A DNA stretch of 64,000 bases, from the NCBI RefSeq assembly GCF_009821115.1, contig NZ_VYTY01000001.1:62001-126000 (forward strand), written 5' to 3'. The translations under genes and the position numbers were made by a program. This document shows, piece after piece, positions 7,710-17,739 of this stretch (position 1 is its first letter; every line of letters begins with the position of its first letter). Source of the DNA: Nitrincola alkalisediminis. GTDB taxonomy: Bacteria > Pseudomonadota > Gammaproteobacteria > Pseudomonadales > Balneatricaceae. The notes under the pieces were generated by a model. The model saw only the letters and a list, made by a program, of their open reading frames with translations. It was not told where the DNA came from and did no database searches.

Positions 7710-8453
7710 ATGCAATATCTTGTATTCAGACTCTATGGACCTATGGCCAGTTGGGGCGAAGCGGCTGTTGGCGGTGATAGACCAACGGCCCAATACCCAG
7801 GGCGCTCTGCTGTTCTGGGTCTACTGGCTGCAGCGATGGGAATAAAGCGAGACGAGCAGGATCGTCTTGCCTCGCTGGCAAACTCAGTACACGTCGCGGT
7901 CAAGCAGCTCAGTTCGGGTGTGTTGATGAGGGACTATCATACGGCTCAAGTACCCTCTCAGGATAAGAAAATACAACACCGGCACCGGAAAAGTGAACTC
8001 AGTGTGCATGAGAGTAAGCTTAATACGGTCCTCTCCAGCCGTGATTATCGTTGCGATGGTGTTTGGGTGATAGCCATATCATTGGCTCCCGGTCATGACG
8101 TGGATTTGCAGTTGTTAGCGAACGCTTTGGTTAAACCAAAATTTACGCTTTATCTAGGGCGGAAGTCTTGCCCACTTGCAGCGCCCTTGATGCCACAATT
8201 GATCGAAACGGATTCTTTGAAAAATGCTCTGGACATGGAGTTTCCTTCTTTACTGAAATCACCGCAAGAGGACCAAAGCTGGTTGCATCTGCCGCGTCAG
8301 CAGCATTATTACTGGCAAGGAGATAAGCAGCAGATACACCCATCTTCAAACTCGGTGGTTCGAACCCTGCAACGCTGGGATGAACCGGGTAACCGCATGA
8401 AGTGGCAGTTCAGTAGTCGTGATGAGCATCAAATCACCATTAACAAGGAGTGA
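7710..8453 (+). CDS. cas5e: Cas5e (CasD), 5'-handle-binding subunit of Cascade
   Basis: RAMP-fold protein that caps the 5' handle of the crRNA. 247 residues from ATG 7710. The GTG at 7707 is less likely because AAGGAG (7698-7703) is only 3 bases from it and 6 from the ATG. N-terminal YLVFRLYGPMASWGEAAVGG, then RPTAQYPGRSAVLGLLAAAMGI, are typical of Cas5e. A glycine-rich LYLGRKSCPLAAPL segment follows at about 150. It ends 4 bases before cas6e. Confidence 0.96.
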   Translation: MQYLVFRLYGPMASWGEAAVGGDRPTAQYPGRSAVLGLLAAAMGIKRDEQDRLASLANSVHVAVKQLSSGVLMRDYHTAQVPSQDKKIQHRHRKSELSVHESKLNTVLSSRDYRCDGVWVIAISLAPGHDVDLQLLANALVKPKFTLYLGRKSCPLAAPLMPQLIETDSLKNALDMEFPSLLKSPQEDQSWLHLPRQQHYYWQGDKQQIHPSSNSVVRTLQRWDEPGNRMKWQFSSRDEHQITINKE

Positions 8454-8457
8454 GTGA

Positions 8458-9159
8458 ATGTATCTGTCCAGAATTCGTTTTTTACCCACCTCATCTGCCA
8501 GAGCTGCATTACTGAAGATTCAGCAACAGGGTAGCTATGCCAGCCATCAACTCCTATGGCGGCTATTTACAGAGCAGAATGAGCGTAATTTTTTGTTTCG
8601 GGAAGAGCAAAGCAAAGGGTTCAATGGCCCCAAAGGTCTGCCTGAGTTTTTAGTGCTTTCAGAGGTAGAACCGATCTGCCAGGAACAGCTGTTCCAGATT
8701 GAGACAAAGCTATTTAAACCTCAGCTCTGCTCGGGAGATCGTCTTGCCTTTCGTTTGAGAGCAAACCCAACAATCGCACTGAAGTCGCAAAATCCAGACC
8801 AGAAAAGGGGAGGGCGTCATGATGTGCTGATGCATGCTAAAACTCAGGCCAAAATTGAGGGAGAGACTAATCCTGAGGTCATTCAGCAGAGAATGGAACG
8901 TGCTGCCATTGATTGGCTTACAGCTCCCGCTAGGCTGGAGCGTTTAGGCATCGACTTTGATGTTGAACCTAATGTTTGTGGATACAGCCAGCAGCGTACT
9001 CACAAGAAAACCGGACGTCAACCCATCAGTTATTCTAGTGTGGACTATGAAGGAATCTTGATAGTCAAAGAGCCAGGCACATTTCTGTCGCAACTGGCAG
9101 TAGGTATTGGACGGGCCAAGTCATTTGGATGTGGGTTGATGTTAATCCGTAGAGTTTAG
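8458..9159 (+). CDS. cas6e: Cas6e (CasE), crRNA-processing endoribonuclease
   Basis: Cuts the pre-crRNA at the 3' base of each repeat hairpin and stays bound to it. 233 residues with two RAMP/ferredoxin-like halves. Likely catalytic His30 within SHQLLWRLF, the position of the active-site His of E. coli CasE. The C-terminal glycine-rich loop GIGRAKSFGCGLMLIRR is intact. ATG 8458 is 4 bases after cas5e. The stem CCCCG/CGGGG of the neighbouring array repeats is the expected substrate. Confidence 0.96.
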   Translation: MYLSRIRFLPTSSARAALLKIQQQGSYASHQLLWRLFTEQNERNFLFREEQSKGFNGPKGLPEFLVLSEVEPICQEQLFQIETKLFKPQLCSGDRLAFRLRANPTIALKSQNPDQKRGGRHDVLMHAKTQAKIEGETNPEVIQQRMERAAIDWLTAPARLERLGIDFDVEPNVCGYSQQRTHKKTGRQPISYSSVDYEGILIVKEPGTFLSQLAVGIGRAKSFGCGLMLIRRV

Positions 9160-9181
9160 CTAATTTAGGGAGGGCTAGGGA

Positions 9182-10401
<1,220 letters not shown>

Positions 10402-10490
10402 AGCCTAATAACGCTCTTTAACAATATGGAATATTTGGTAGAAAAATGCATATGCTTTTTTCTTCATTAAATCAACTATATACTTTTAGT
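10402..10490 (+). promoter_or_regulatory. CRISPR leader
   Basis: 89 bases, A/T-rich, between the cas2 stop and the first repeat. The last bases before the repeat, TATACTTTTAG, are the same as the end of the E. coli K-12 leader as I recall it. AATCAA-CTAT-ATA at 10470-10482 is a one-mismatch candidate for an IHF site, the factor that bends the leader during adaptation. A boxA-like element is at the upstream end. Confidence 0.8.
10412..10424 (+). promoter_or_regulatory. boxA-like antitermination site ahead of the CRISPR array
   Basis: CGCTCTTTAACAA matches the bacterial rRNA-operon boxA (core GCTCTTTAACA). It lies 67 bases before the first repeat, in the array direction. Nus-factor loading at boxA elements in CRISPR leaders has been reported for Salmonella arrays, where it prevents Rho termination in the untranslated array RNA. 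A 3.86 kb array such as this one would benefit strongly. Confidence 0.7.
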
Positions 10491-13400
10491 CTGTTCCCCG
10501 TAGGCACGGGGATTAACCGTTGAGCTTTCACCCAAGCTATTACGTGACCATCTGTTCCCCGTAGGCACGGGGATTAACCGCGAAATAACTTTCCAAAAAA
10601 AGGTATAGGTATCTGTTCCCCGTAGGCACGGGGATTAACCGAAACCGATGCCGTAGCCTGTCGCAAATAACAGCTGTTCCCCGTAGGCACGGGGATTAAC
10701 CGGTAGAAGAAGTGCCAGAACAACCAATGCAAGACTGTTCCCCGTAGGCACGGGGATTAACCGGTTTATGTTGGCACATCATCACCACGTAGATACTGTT
10801 CCCCGTAGGCACGGGGATTAACCGCGTTTCGGCAACAAGATCTAACACAGAGATCACTGTTCCCCGTAGGCACGGGGATTAACCGTCAACTCGCTTTTTT
10901 CCTTTCTATGTTTGAAACTGTTCCCCGTAGGCACGGGGATTAACCGCGCCTTCAGCTCTGCTATATGCCGCTTGAATGCTGTTCCCCGTAGGCACGGGGA
11001 TTAACCGTTGTGCTCCGTCAAATGGAGCTAAGAGAGAAGCTGTTCCCCGTAGGCACGGGGATTAACCGCTCTGCCGCTGCAAGTTGAGTTGACAGCCCCA
11101 CTGTTCCCCGTAGGCACGGGGATTAACCGTGCATGGGTATCAATTCAGGATACGTTGCCAACTGTTCCCCGTAGGCACGGGGATTAACCGTACCGGAGCA
11201 ATTCAAATCAGCTTGAGAAACACTGTTCCCCGTAGGCACGGGGATTAACCGGAATCGGAACAAATTTCAGTTTGCGAGTATCACTGTTCCCCGTAGGCAC
11301 GGGGATTAACCGGTCTTGAACTGGACGTGAACAGGGTTCCGTTTCTGTTCCCCGTAGGCACGGGGATTAACCGTTGAAGACTTTGAAATCAATGGGATGG
11401 CTCTTCTGTTCCCCGTAGGCACGGGGATTAACCGTCTAGTAAATTATTGAAAAAATGGTTGCACTACTGTTCCCCGTAGGCACGGGGATTAACCGGGCCA
11501 GTTCTAACACGGAGTCGGCGAGAGACACTGTTCCCCGTAGGCACGGGGATTAACCGCCGCGCACACAGATCGACCATGTGATCGGGGACTGTTCCCCGTA
11601 GGCACGGGGATTAACCGAGGAGCAGCTAGCCGTCTATTACGACATGGTGCTGTTCCCCGTAGGCACGGGGATTAACCGCAGACATCGGAGACGCTTTTGT
11701 GCATAGGCTCCTGTTCCCCGTAGGCACGGGGATTAACCGTCCGACATGCGTTGTCGGATACGTTCTCCAATCTGTTCCCCGTAGGCACGGGGATTAACCG
11801 CGTTATTAGATGGCAGATTATTTCAGCGTCGACTGTTCCCCGTAGGCACGGGGATTAACCGCCGTTATTTTTGGCGAGTATGATGCGGGTATTCTGTTCC
11901 CCGTAGGCACGGGGATTAACCGGCGGTAAAATGCCAGTAGACACTGGCTTTCTGCTGTTCCCCGTAGGCACGGGGATTAACCGCACAAACAACGGTACAC
12001 AGCCATCCGCACCGTCTGTTCCCCGTAGGCACGGGGATTAACCGGTGAAGAACGCTCCATTCCACGCAGCCCGGACCTGTTCCCCGTAGGCACGGGGATT
12101 AACCGCCTGACTCAATACCTGGTACAGCTCTTTGTTTCTGTTCCCCGTAGGCACGGGGATTAACCGGATCGGTATGTAGTGATGCGTGACTTTGACGGCT
12201 GTTCCCCGTAGGCACGGGGATTAACCTTTCTTCTAATTGTAAATGTTCAATAACCGAAACTGTTCCCCGTAGGCACGGGGATTAACCGCGATATTTTACT
12301 GCAGCAGCAGGACGTTCGGACTGTTCCCCGTAGGCACGGGGATTAACCGACTTATCATAACGCCAAACAGTTTGATCACACCTGTTCCCCGTAGGCACGG
12401 GGATTAACCGACCTTGATTATAAACCCCAGCGTTTTGCTCGGCTGTTCCCCGTAGGCACGGGGATTAACCGGCGATTCAAAATATTCATATATGGCCCTG
12501 ACTCTGTTCCCCGTAGGCACGGGGATTAACCGTTCGTCAAAAACCCAGCCCAAACCAACTAGTACTGTTCCCCGTAGGCACGGGGATTAACCGGGACATA
12601 TGAGCAATCAGTAATTGCACCATCGCTGTTCCCCGTAGGCACGGGGATTAACCGCAGGTTCTGTCAACGCTGCGCGCGCGCATTCACTGTTCCCCGTAGG
12701 CACGGGGATTAACCGTACATTGAAACTTATGAGCACATACCTGACTTCTGTTCCCCGTAGGCACGGGGATTAACCGGCAATTCCAAAGGCTTCTGGTGAG
12801 AAACCTCCCTGTTCCCCGTAGGCACGGGGATTAACCGGCAGCCCTGCAGCGTGCAGAATGGGAGCGAACCTGTTCCCCGTAGGCACGGGGATTAACCGAC
12901 CCCTGGCCGACACTCTGCGAGCGATTAACGCTGTTCCCCGTAGGCACGGGGATTAACCGCGCTTTCCTTTTCTTGCCTTAAGAAAGGCAGACTGTTCCCC
13001 GTAGGCACGGGGATTAACCGCAACACCCCTTCTCTTTGCCGATCTAGATACCCTGTTCCCCGTAGGCACGGGGATTAACCGCCTGGATCAATGCCTAGCG
13101 GTATTTGACGGACCTGTTCCCCGTAGGCACGGGGATTAACCGCTTGCATATCATAGATTTTTTTCAAATAGTCGCTGTTCCCCGTAGGCACGGGGATTAA
13201 CCGCTAAAAAACGCGAAGGCGACCAATCGTGAGCGCTGTTCCCCGTAGGCACGGGGATTAACCGTGACATTAGCGGTGCAAGACTTGGCCGGTATTCTGT
13301 TCCCCGTAGGCACGGGGATTAACCGTTAAAGGAGGCTATCGCCTCCTGCGCTATCCACTGTTCCCCGTAGGCACGGGGATTAACCGGAGTTACCAGTTCA

Positions 13401-14352
13401 GAATCAACCAACGAGATACTGTTCCCCGTAGGCACGGGGATTAACCGCTCCAATTCCTCATTGCATAATATTTGATTTGCTGTTCCCCGTAGGCACGGGG
13501 ATTAACCGCCATCTAATAAACTCAATTAGGTCTTCGTATACTGTTCCCCGTAGGCACGGGGATTAACCGACAAACTGTACTGTAGATGGGAATGTAATAA
13601 TCTGTTCCCCGTAGGCACGGGGATTAACCGAGCGCACAACGAAGAGTTGCAACGCTATAATCCTGTTCCCCGTAGGCACGGGGATTAACCGTCATGAATC
13701 TCACCCGTTTCCATATCCATGATCTGTTCCCCGTAGGCACGGGGATTAACCGCGGACTCGAACCGCTGACCCCCGAGATTGCAACTGTTCCCCGTAGGCA
13801 CGGGGATTAACCGTTGCACTTTATCTAAGCACTCCGCTGTATCATCTGTTCCCCGTAGGCACGGGGATTAACCGAAATGAGTTCATAAGAGAGGCGATCC
13901 ATGAGTCTGTTCCCCGTAGGCACGGGGATTAACCGTTCCCTAAAAATAAAAATAAATATTAAATATTCTGTTCCCCGTAGGCACGGGGATTAACCGCTGT
14001 TATGGATTCAGCCCCGCCAGGTGTTGGACTGTTCCCCGTAGGCACGGGGATTAACCGCGTCTAGGTAGATCGCCAGACATAGCCGACGCCTGTTCCCCGT
14101 AGGCACGGGGATTAACCGTCCTAAGGATTTTGCTGCGAACGCGATGATGGCTGTTCCCCGTAGGCACGGGGATTAACCGTTCGGCATCTCTGCAATGACC
14201 TATCCACTGGACTGTTCCCCGTAGGCACGGGGATTAACCGTTTTACAGTTATCGCATACGTGCCAACGTTTACTGTTCCCCGTAGGCACGGGGATTAACC
14301 GCCTGCAATAGAGCTGGTTTTCTAGTTTTTAGCCTGTTCCCCGTAGGCACGG
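10491..14352 (+). CRISPR. type I-E CRISPR array, 63 spacers
   Basis: 29-base repeats beginning CTGTTCCCCGTAGGCACG and ending GGGATTAACCG, period exactly 61, spacers 32 bases. The distance from the first repeat (10491) to the last (14334) is 63 x 61, giving 63 full repeats, 63 spacers and a terminal repeat truncated after 19 bases (14334-14352). Repeat hairpin: CCCCG/CGGGG. The only other variant noticed is repeat 29 (12199-12227), whose last base is T instead of G. The leader side is next to cas2, so new spacers should enter at 10491. Confidence 0.98.
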
Positions 14353-14601
14353 CGCATCTAAATTGATTTCTGCAAGTTAAAAAACGCACAAGGGCGATAG
14401 AAGAAGCTCAAAGTATGAGTCAGTGATAGCAATGGGCATAGACACCATACTAGTGAATTTTATAATCTAGGTGCTGTGTAGAATCTATGCAGGGGGAAGG
14501 CCCCCGAGGGCTATCCAATGACCTTGCTGATGGTATACAGGCGCAGCGACTATGCTGCACACCGCAAGCTTTTATCCAGAACAGTCTATATTAGCTTCCT
14601 C
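14353..14601. other. non-coding gap after the array
   Basis: No reading frame of note. The only structure seen is GGGGG-AAGG-CCCCC at 14492-14505, with no T-run on either strand, so it is at best a weak 3' end for the minus-strand gene that stops at 14602. Confidence 0.5.
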
Positions 14602-14925
14602 TCAACCTTCATCCGAATACACACAGACATTCCAATCGGCCGCTAATCCATCTTCAGCTAAACAATAGCGCTCAAAAAAACCGCTGATCTCATCGCGTTG
14701 GCAGTGGGTTTCGAAGCTTTGCATGTCTTGCCAGATTTCATGGAAAACGATGGGAAAGCTTGTGCCTTCTGCAAATGGGCTTTGGATGTGTTTCGTGACA
14801 ATGTATTGAATGCAACCATCTTCCCTGAGGGTGTTGGGTTCCAGAGATTGTAAAACTTTGAAGAGTTCAGCCTCTTTTCCAGGTTTGGGAAGAAATTGAG
14901 CGGTACAATAAACTTTGGATGACAT
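14602..14925 (-). CDS. antibiotic biosynthesis monooxygenase-fold protein
   Basis: 107 residues from ATG at 14925 (MSSKVYCTAQFLPKPGKEAEL). The frame is open up to 15015, but the extra 30 residues are Pro-rich and start poorly. The ABM fold is suggested by the opening beta strand, then PGKEAELFKVLQSL, EDGCIQYIVTKH and FHEIWQDMQSFETHCQ, as in small YgiN-like quinol or haem-associated monooxygenases. The substrate is unknown. It stands alone, divergent from 15129. Confidence 0.75.
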   Translation of the reverse strand: MSSKVYCTAQFLPKPGKEAELFKVLQSLEPNTLREDGCIQYIVTKHIQSPFAEGTSFPIVFHEIWQDMQSFETHCQRDEISGFFERYCLAEDGLAADWNVCVYSDEG

Positions 14926-15128
14926 AATTGGCTCTCTGATGAGTGAAATGGGGGGAGCAGGGGGCGGCAAACACCTGCCGTTACCAGTTAAGATTGGCAA
15001 TTGTTGGCCCAGCATTATTTTTTATCATAGGACAAGCCTTTGTTTTTGTGTAGCGTTTATTTATTGGTCTGAGTTTTGCTATTGATTCTTTTGTTAAGCA
15101 GATCACTGTTTGGAAAGGAGAATGACAG

Positions 15129-15554
15129 ATGAAAATTGATCAGACACAGGTAAACAACATCCGAATCGGACATCCAGACGCAAGCTCACGGGTAAGTGCA
15201 TTAAATGGATCCAGTGGTTTTGGTGATCTGCTTGAGCAGATGATGCAACAGTCCTCTCAGCCATCACCGCACGCGCAAACCACTGCGTCACAGGCATTAG
15301 ATGAGTCGACGCGGGTGGAGGATGAAGCGACCTCGCAAAAGCAGCGTGAGGCGGTTCGAGATCAGCTATTGGCATTGTTAGGTATGACTCCAGCTGAGCG
15401 TATCCGTTTTGCGTATTTACAGTCTAAGGGGTTAACAGAAGAGCAATTGGCAGCCTTGCCACCGGAAGAGCGTGAAAAAATCGAAGCTGAAATTCAAGAA
15501 GAATTGAAACATAAGCTGGCAGCTGTTGCGGATCGTCAGGAAGCGCGAATATGA
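15129..15554 (+). CDS. uncharacterised 141-residue protein
   Basis: Not recognised as a named family. ATG 15129 follows AAGGAG (15114-15119). The N-terminal half is low complexity, rich in Ser, Gln and Ala; the C-terminal half is strongly helical and charged, with LLALLGMTPAERIRFAYL followed by GLTEEQLAALPPEEREKI. The latter kind of motif recurs in short hypothetical proteins of gammaproteobacteria. No signal peptide or membrane segment, so probably cytoplasmic. No functional inference can be made from neighbours. Confidence 0.7.
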   Translation: MKIDQTQVNNIRIGHPDASSRVSALNGSSGFGDLLEQMMQQSSQPSPHAQTTASQALDESTRVEDEATSQKQREAVRDQLLALLGMTPAERIRFAYLQSKGLTEEQLAALPPEEREKIEAEIQEELKHKLAAVADRQEARI

Positions 15555-15989
15555 GATAGCAGGGGGTAGTGAGAACCTATAGAACGTCGGGTATTTTCGA
15601 AGTCGAATTAATAGAAACAGCCATGAGAAAACAGGTTGTTTGGATCTTTCTCGGTTTGGCTGTTTCTTGTGTCGCTATCGTGAGGTTTTGAAATGTTCAA
15701 AGACGTTTAAGCTTCTCATTTCGAGAGCTTTAAATGGCTAGGCTTTTTCGTTGCAAGCGCTTGGTCGCAGCCGTTTAGTTTCGATATCTTTCCCAGCGAT
15801 AGCCTTGCATGGTCATACAGCTTCTGACGAGGTCATTTCGCTCTGCTACCCCTTCAATGCGATTCATGCCGACTTTAAATTGGCATTCAGCAAATGCATT
15901 TTCGGCATCATGAAGGTTCACCCCTTCTCATTTAATCCAATCTATCGCCTAAAGCGTAGTATTAAATTTAATCTTAGGTAAGGGGTTAT
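15555..15989. other. 435-base intergenic region with a long inverted repeat
   Basis: GAAACAGCCA (15614-15623) pairs perfectly with TGGCTGTTTC (15657-15666), and inside it GAGAAA (15625-15630) can pair with TTTCTC (15647-15652). This may end transcription of the gene at 15129 or be a small RNA. A 76-codon TTG-started frame at 15751-15981 has no recognisable content and is not called. Confidence 0.45.
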
Positions 15990-16241
15990 ATGTTGGTATC
16001 GTCTAACGAGCTTTCCAGAATCATCGAAATGGCTTGGGAAGATCGCACACCCTTCGAAGCCATTGATCAGCAATTCGGGCTAACAGAATCACAAGTGATT
16101 CATTTAATGAGAACAAACCTCAAACGAAGTAGCTTTAATCTCTGGCGATCACGTGTTTCTGGTCGCAAAACCAAACATCTGCAGCTGCGAAGCCCTGAGG
16201 TTCAACGCGCTTACTGCTCAAGACAATACAAACACAAATAA
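15990..16241 (+). CDS. DUF2805 / TIGR03643-type small protein
   Basis: 83 residues. MAWEDRTPFEAIDQQFGLTESQ, the NLKRSSFNLWRSRVSGRKTKHL region and the short basic tail are typical of the widespread TIGR03643 (DUF2805) family. The first half looks like a helix-turn-helix (residues about 7-38), suggesting nucleic-acid binding, but the family function is unknown. ATG 15990 follows an AAGGGG ribosome site. Convergent with the initiator tRNA gene. Confidence 0.85.
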   Translation: MLVSSNELSRIIEMAWEDRTPFEAIDQQFGLTESQVIHLMRTNLKRSSFNLWRSRVSGRKTKHLQLRSPEVQRAYCSRQYKHK

Positions 16242-16372
16242 GTTTTATCCGACGATATCGATCCGAAAGCCTATTAGACTATGGCAATTGAGCAAACAAT
16301 TCAAAAGTCGAAGAGTTGATTTGAAATGCGTGTCACACAATCTGTCACATCAGATTGTTAAGAGACTAAGAC

Positions 16373-16403
16373 AAAAAAAGGGAGATCAGTAAGTAACTGA
16401 TCT
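16373..16403 (-). terminator. intrinsic terminator of the initiator tRNA
   Basis: On the minus strand AGATCAGT-TACTT-ACTGATCT (16403-16383) is followed by CCC and seven T (16379-16373). A perfect 8-bp stem plus T-run lies 14 bases after the tRNA 3' end. Confidence 0.85.
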
Positions 16404-16416
16404 GCCTTCTAAAATT

Positions 16417-16493
<77 letters not shown>

Positions 16494-16507
16494 TCAACGT
16501 GGAGCAA

Positions 16508-16536
16508 ATATTATAGATAGAAGGGCAAGGTGTCAA
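16508..16536 (-). promoter_or_regulatory. promoter of the initiator tRNA
   Basis: On the minus strand TTGACA (16536-16531), 15-17 bases, then TATAATAT (16515-16508). A perfect -35 and a near-perfect -10 lie about 15 bases before the tRNA 5' end. Confidence 0.8.
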
Positions 16537-16564
16537 GCGTATATTCGAATTTATTTCATTAATA

Positions 16565-16939
16565 TTAATTGATAGCACGTTTTTGCCTTAAAATGGCATC
16601 TTTTTGGCACTGGAGAATGAACTGGGACAAGTGCTTTTCATCTTTAACGTCTAGGTCAACGAGTTTTCCAGCGTAACGTGTTTCACTTTTGTGCACGATA
16701 TTAATGCGGCAGTGAAGTGTGATGTCCTTGCCCTCCAGCAAAAAGCTGAATTTTGCCATGTGCTGGCCGCCCTGAAGAGGTCGTGCAGTCGTGAAGGCAA
16801 CGCCTTTTGTCGAAAGGTCTTGTAACTCAACTTTATGTTGATCGACGTACAAGGCGATAGGGTCTTGTTGTACGGGTACCATCCGATAGGCACGTCGTTC
16901 ATCATCCTTGTTATCAGGTAATGAAATCTGAGGCTTCAT
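16565..16939 (-). CDS. PilZ-domain protein
   Basis: 124 residues, single PilZ domain. Cyclic-di-GMP binding motifs are visible: basic RRAYR at about 15-19 (RxxxR) and DLSTKGVAF at about 41-49 (D/NxSxxG). Its ATG overlaps the motB stop (ATGA, 16936-16939), so it is the last gene of a motA-motB-pilZ operon. Inference: it may adjust stator activity in response to c-di-GMP, as YcgR-type proteins do; this one has only the PilZ domain and lacks an N-terminal YcgR domain. Confidence 0.85.
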   Translation of the reverse strand: MKPQISLPDNKDDERRAYRMVPVQQDPIALYVDQHKVELQDLSTKGVAFTTARPLQGGQHMAKFSFLLEGKDITLHCRINIVHKSETRYAGKLVDLDVKDEKHLSQFILQCQKDAILRQKRAIN

Positions 16940-17739
16940 AATTTTGGCAACTCTATTTTTTCCAGCACAAATTCTATGCGTCGGTTCATGGCTTGGTTGA
17001 TCTCCGAGTCATTTGGGACCAGCGGCAAAGTGTCGCCATAGCCAGTAGCTGTCACTCGAATAGGCGCAAGCCCACCCTCCACCAAAAAACGCAATACCGT
17101 TGTAGCTCTTACGGCTGAAAGCTCCCAATTGGATGGAAATTGTTCTGTATTTATGGGTGTGTTATCAGTATGACCTTGGATTTCCAGTTTAAATCCAGGA
17201 TTCATTAACGCTATTTCTAATACGGAGTCTAGCACTGGCATCATGGAACGTCTAATGTTCGCTGATCCTGTTTCAAACATAATCGCTCCATTGACCCGCA
17301 GGTTGAGCTTTCCGTCTTTAGGTGTACCGATTTCAACCCAGCTGCCCATGTCTGAACGATTGAGTGCTGCGTTTAAATCCGTTGCAATTTCGCTGAGCTC
17401 AGCATTCGCTGCTTCAAGCAATGCTTGTTGAAAACGCATTTGATCGGCTAAGAAGGAATCCTCGGAGGAGCGATTAATAATAGGGTGATCGATTTCTGGA
17501 ATTTGACTGGTATCGGGGGCGGATACCTCTAGCTCAATTAGACTATTAGACGAACCTTCACGTGAGAGTGCCAAGCTGATTGAACGAGCGGTTTCTTCAA
17601 AAGACTCCATTTCAATACTGGAAATGGAGAAGAGTAAAACGAAAAAAACGAGAAGGAGAGTCATGAGGTCGGCAAAGGTAGTGATCCAGCCAGGACCGTC
17701 ATTCTCCTCAAGCAGTTGTTGTTTTCGGGAGGCCTTCAT
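16936..17739 (-). CDS. motB: flagellar stator subunit MotB/PomB
   Basis: Peptidoglycan-anchored stator subunit. 267 residues. One N-terminal membrane segment with the ion-binding Asp24 (TTFADLMTLLLVFFVLLFS), a linker of about 80 residues, then an OmpA-type peptidoglycan-binding domain (about 140-262) with QGHTDNTPI and a C-terminal NRRIEFVLEK. Translationally coupled to motA upstream (ATGA at 17736-17739) and to the PilZ gene downstream. The sequence does not decide between proton and sodium coupling. Confidence 0.9.
   Translation of the reverse strand: MKASRKQQLLEENDGPGWITTFADLMTLLLVFFVLLFSISSIEMESFEETARSISLALSREGSSNSLIELEVSAPDTSQIPEIDHPIINRSSEDSFLADQMRFQQALLEAANAELSEIATDLNAALNRSDMGSWVEIGTPKDGKLNLRVNGAIMFETGSANIRRSMMPVLDSVLEIALMNPGFKLEIQGHTDNTPINTEQFPSNWELSAVRATTVLRFLVEGGLAPIRVTATGYGDTLPLVPNDSEINQAMNRRIEFVLEKIELPKL

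Noticed and set aside
14491-14505. GC-rich hairpin after the CRISPR array
   Set aside because: Short palindromic run without T-tract on either strand and no partner features; not enough to call a terminator or element.
15751-15981. 76-codon frame starting at TTG
   Set aside because: No ribosome site, no recognisable domain and unusual composition; treated as chance open frame in a non-coding region.
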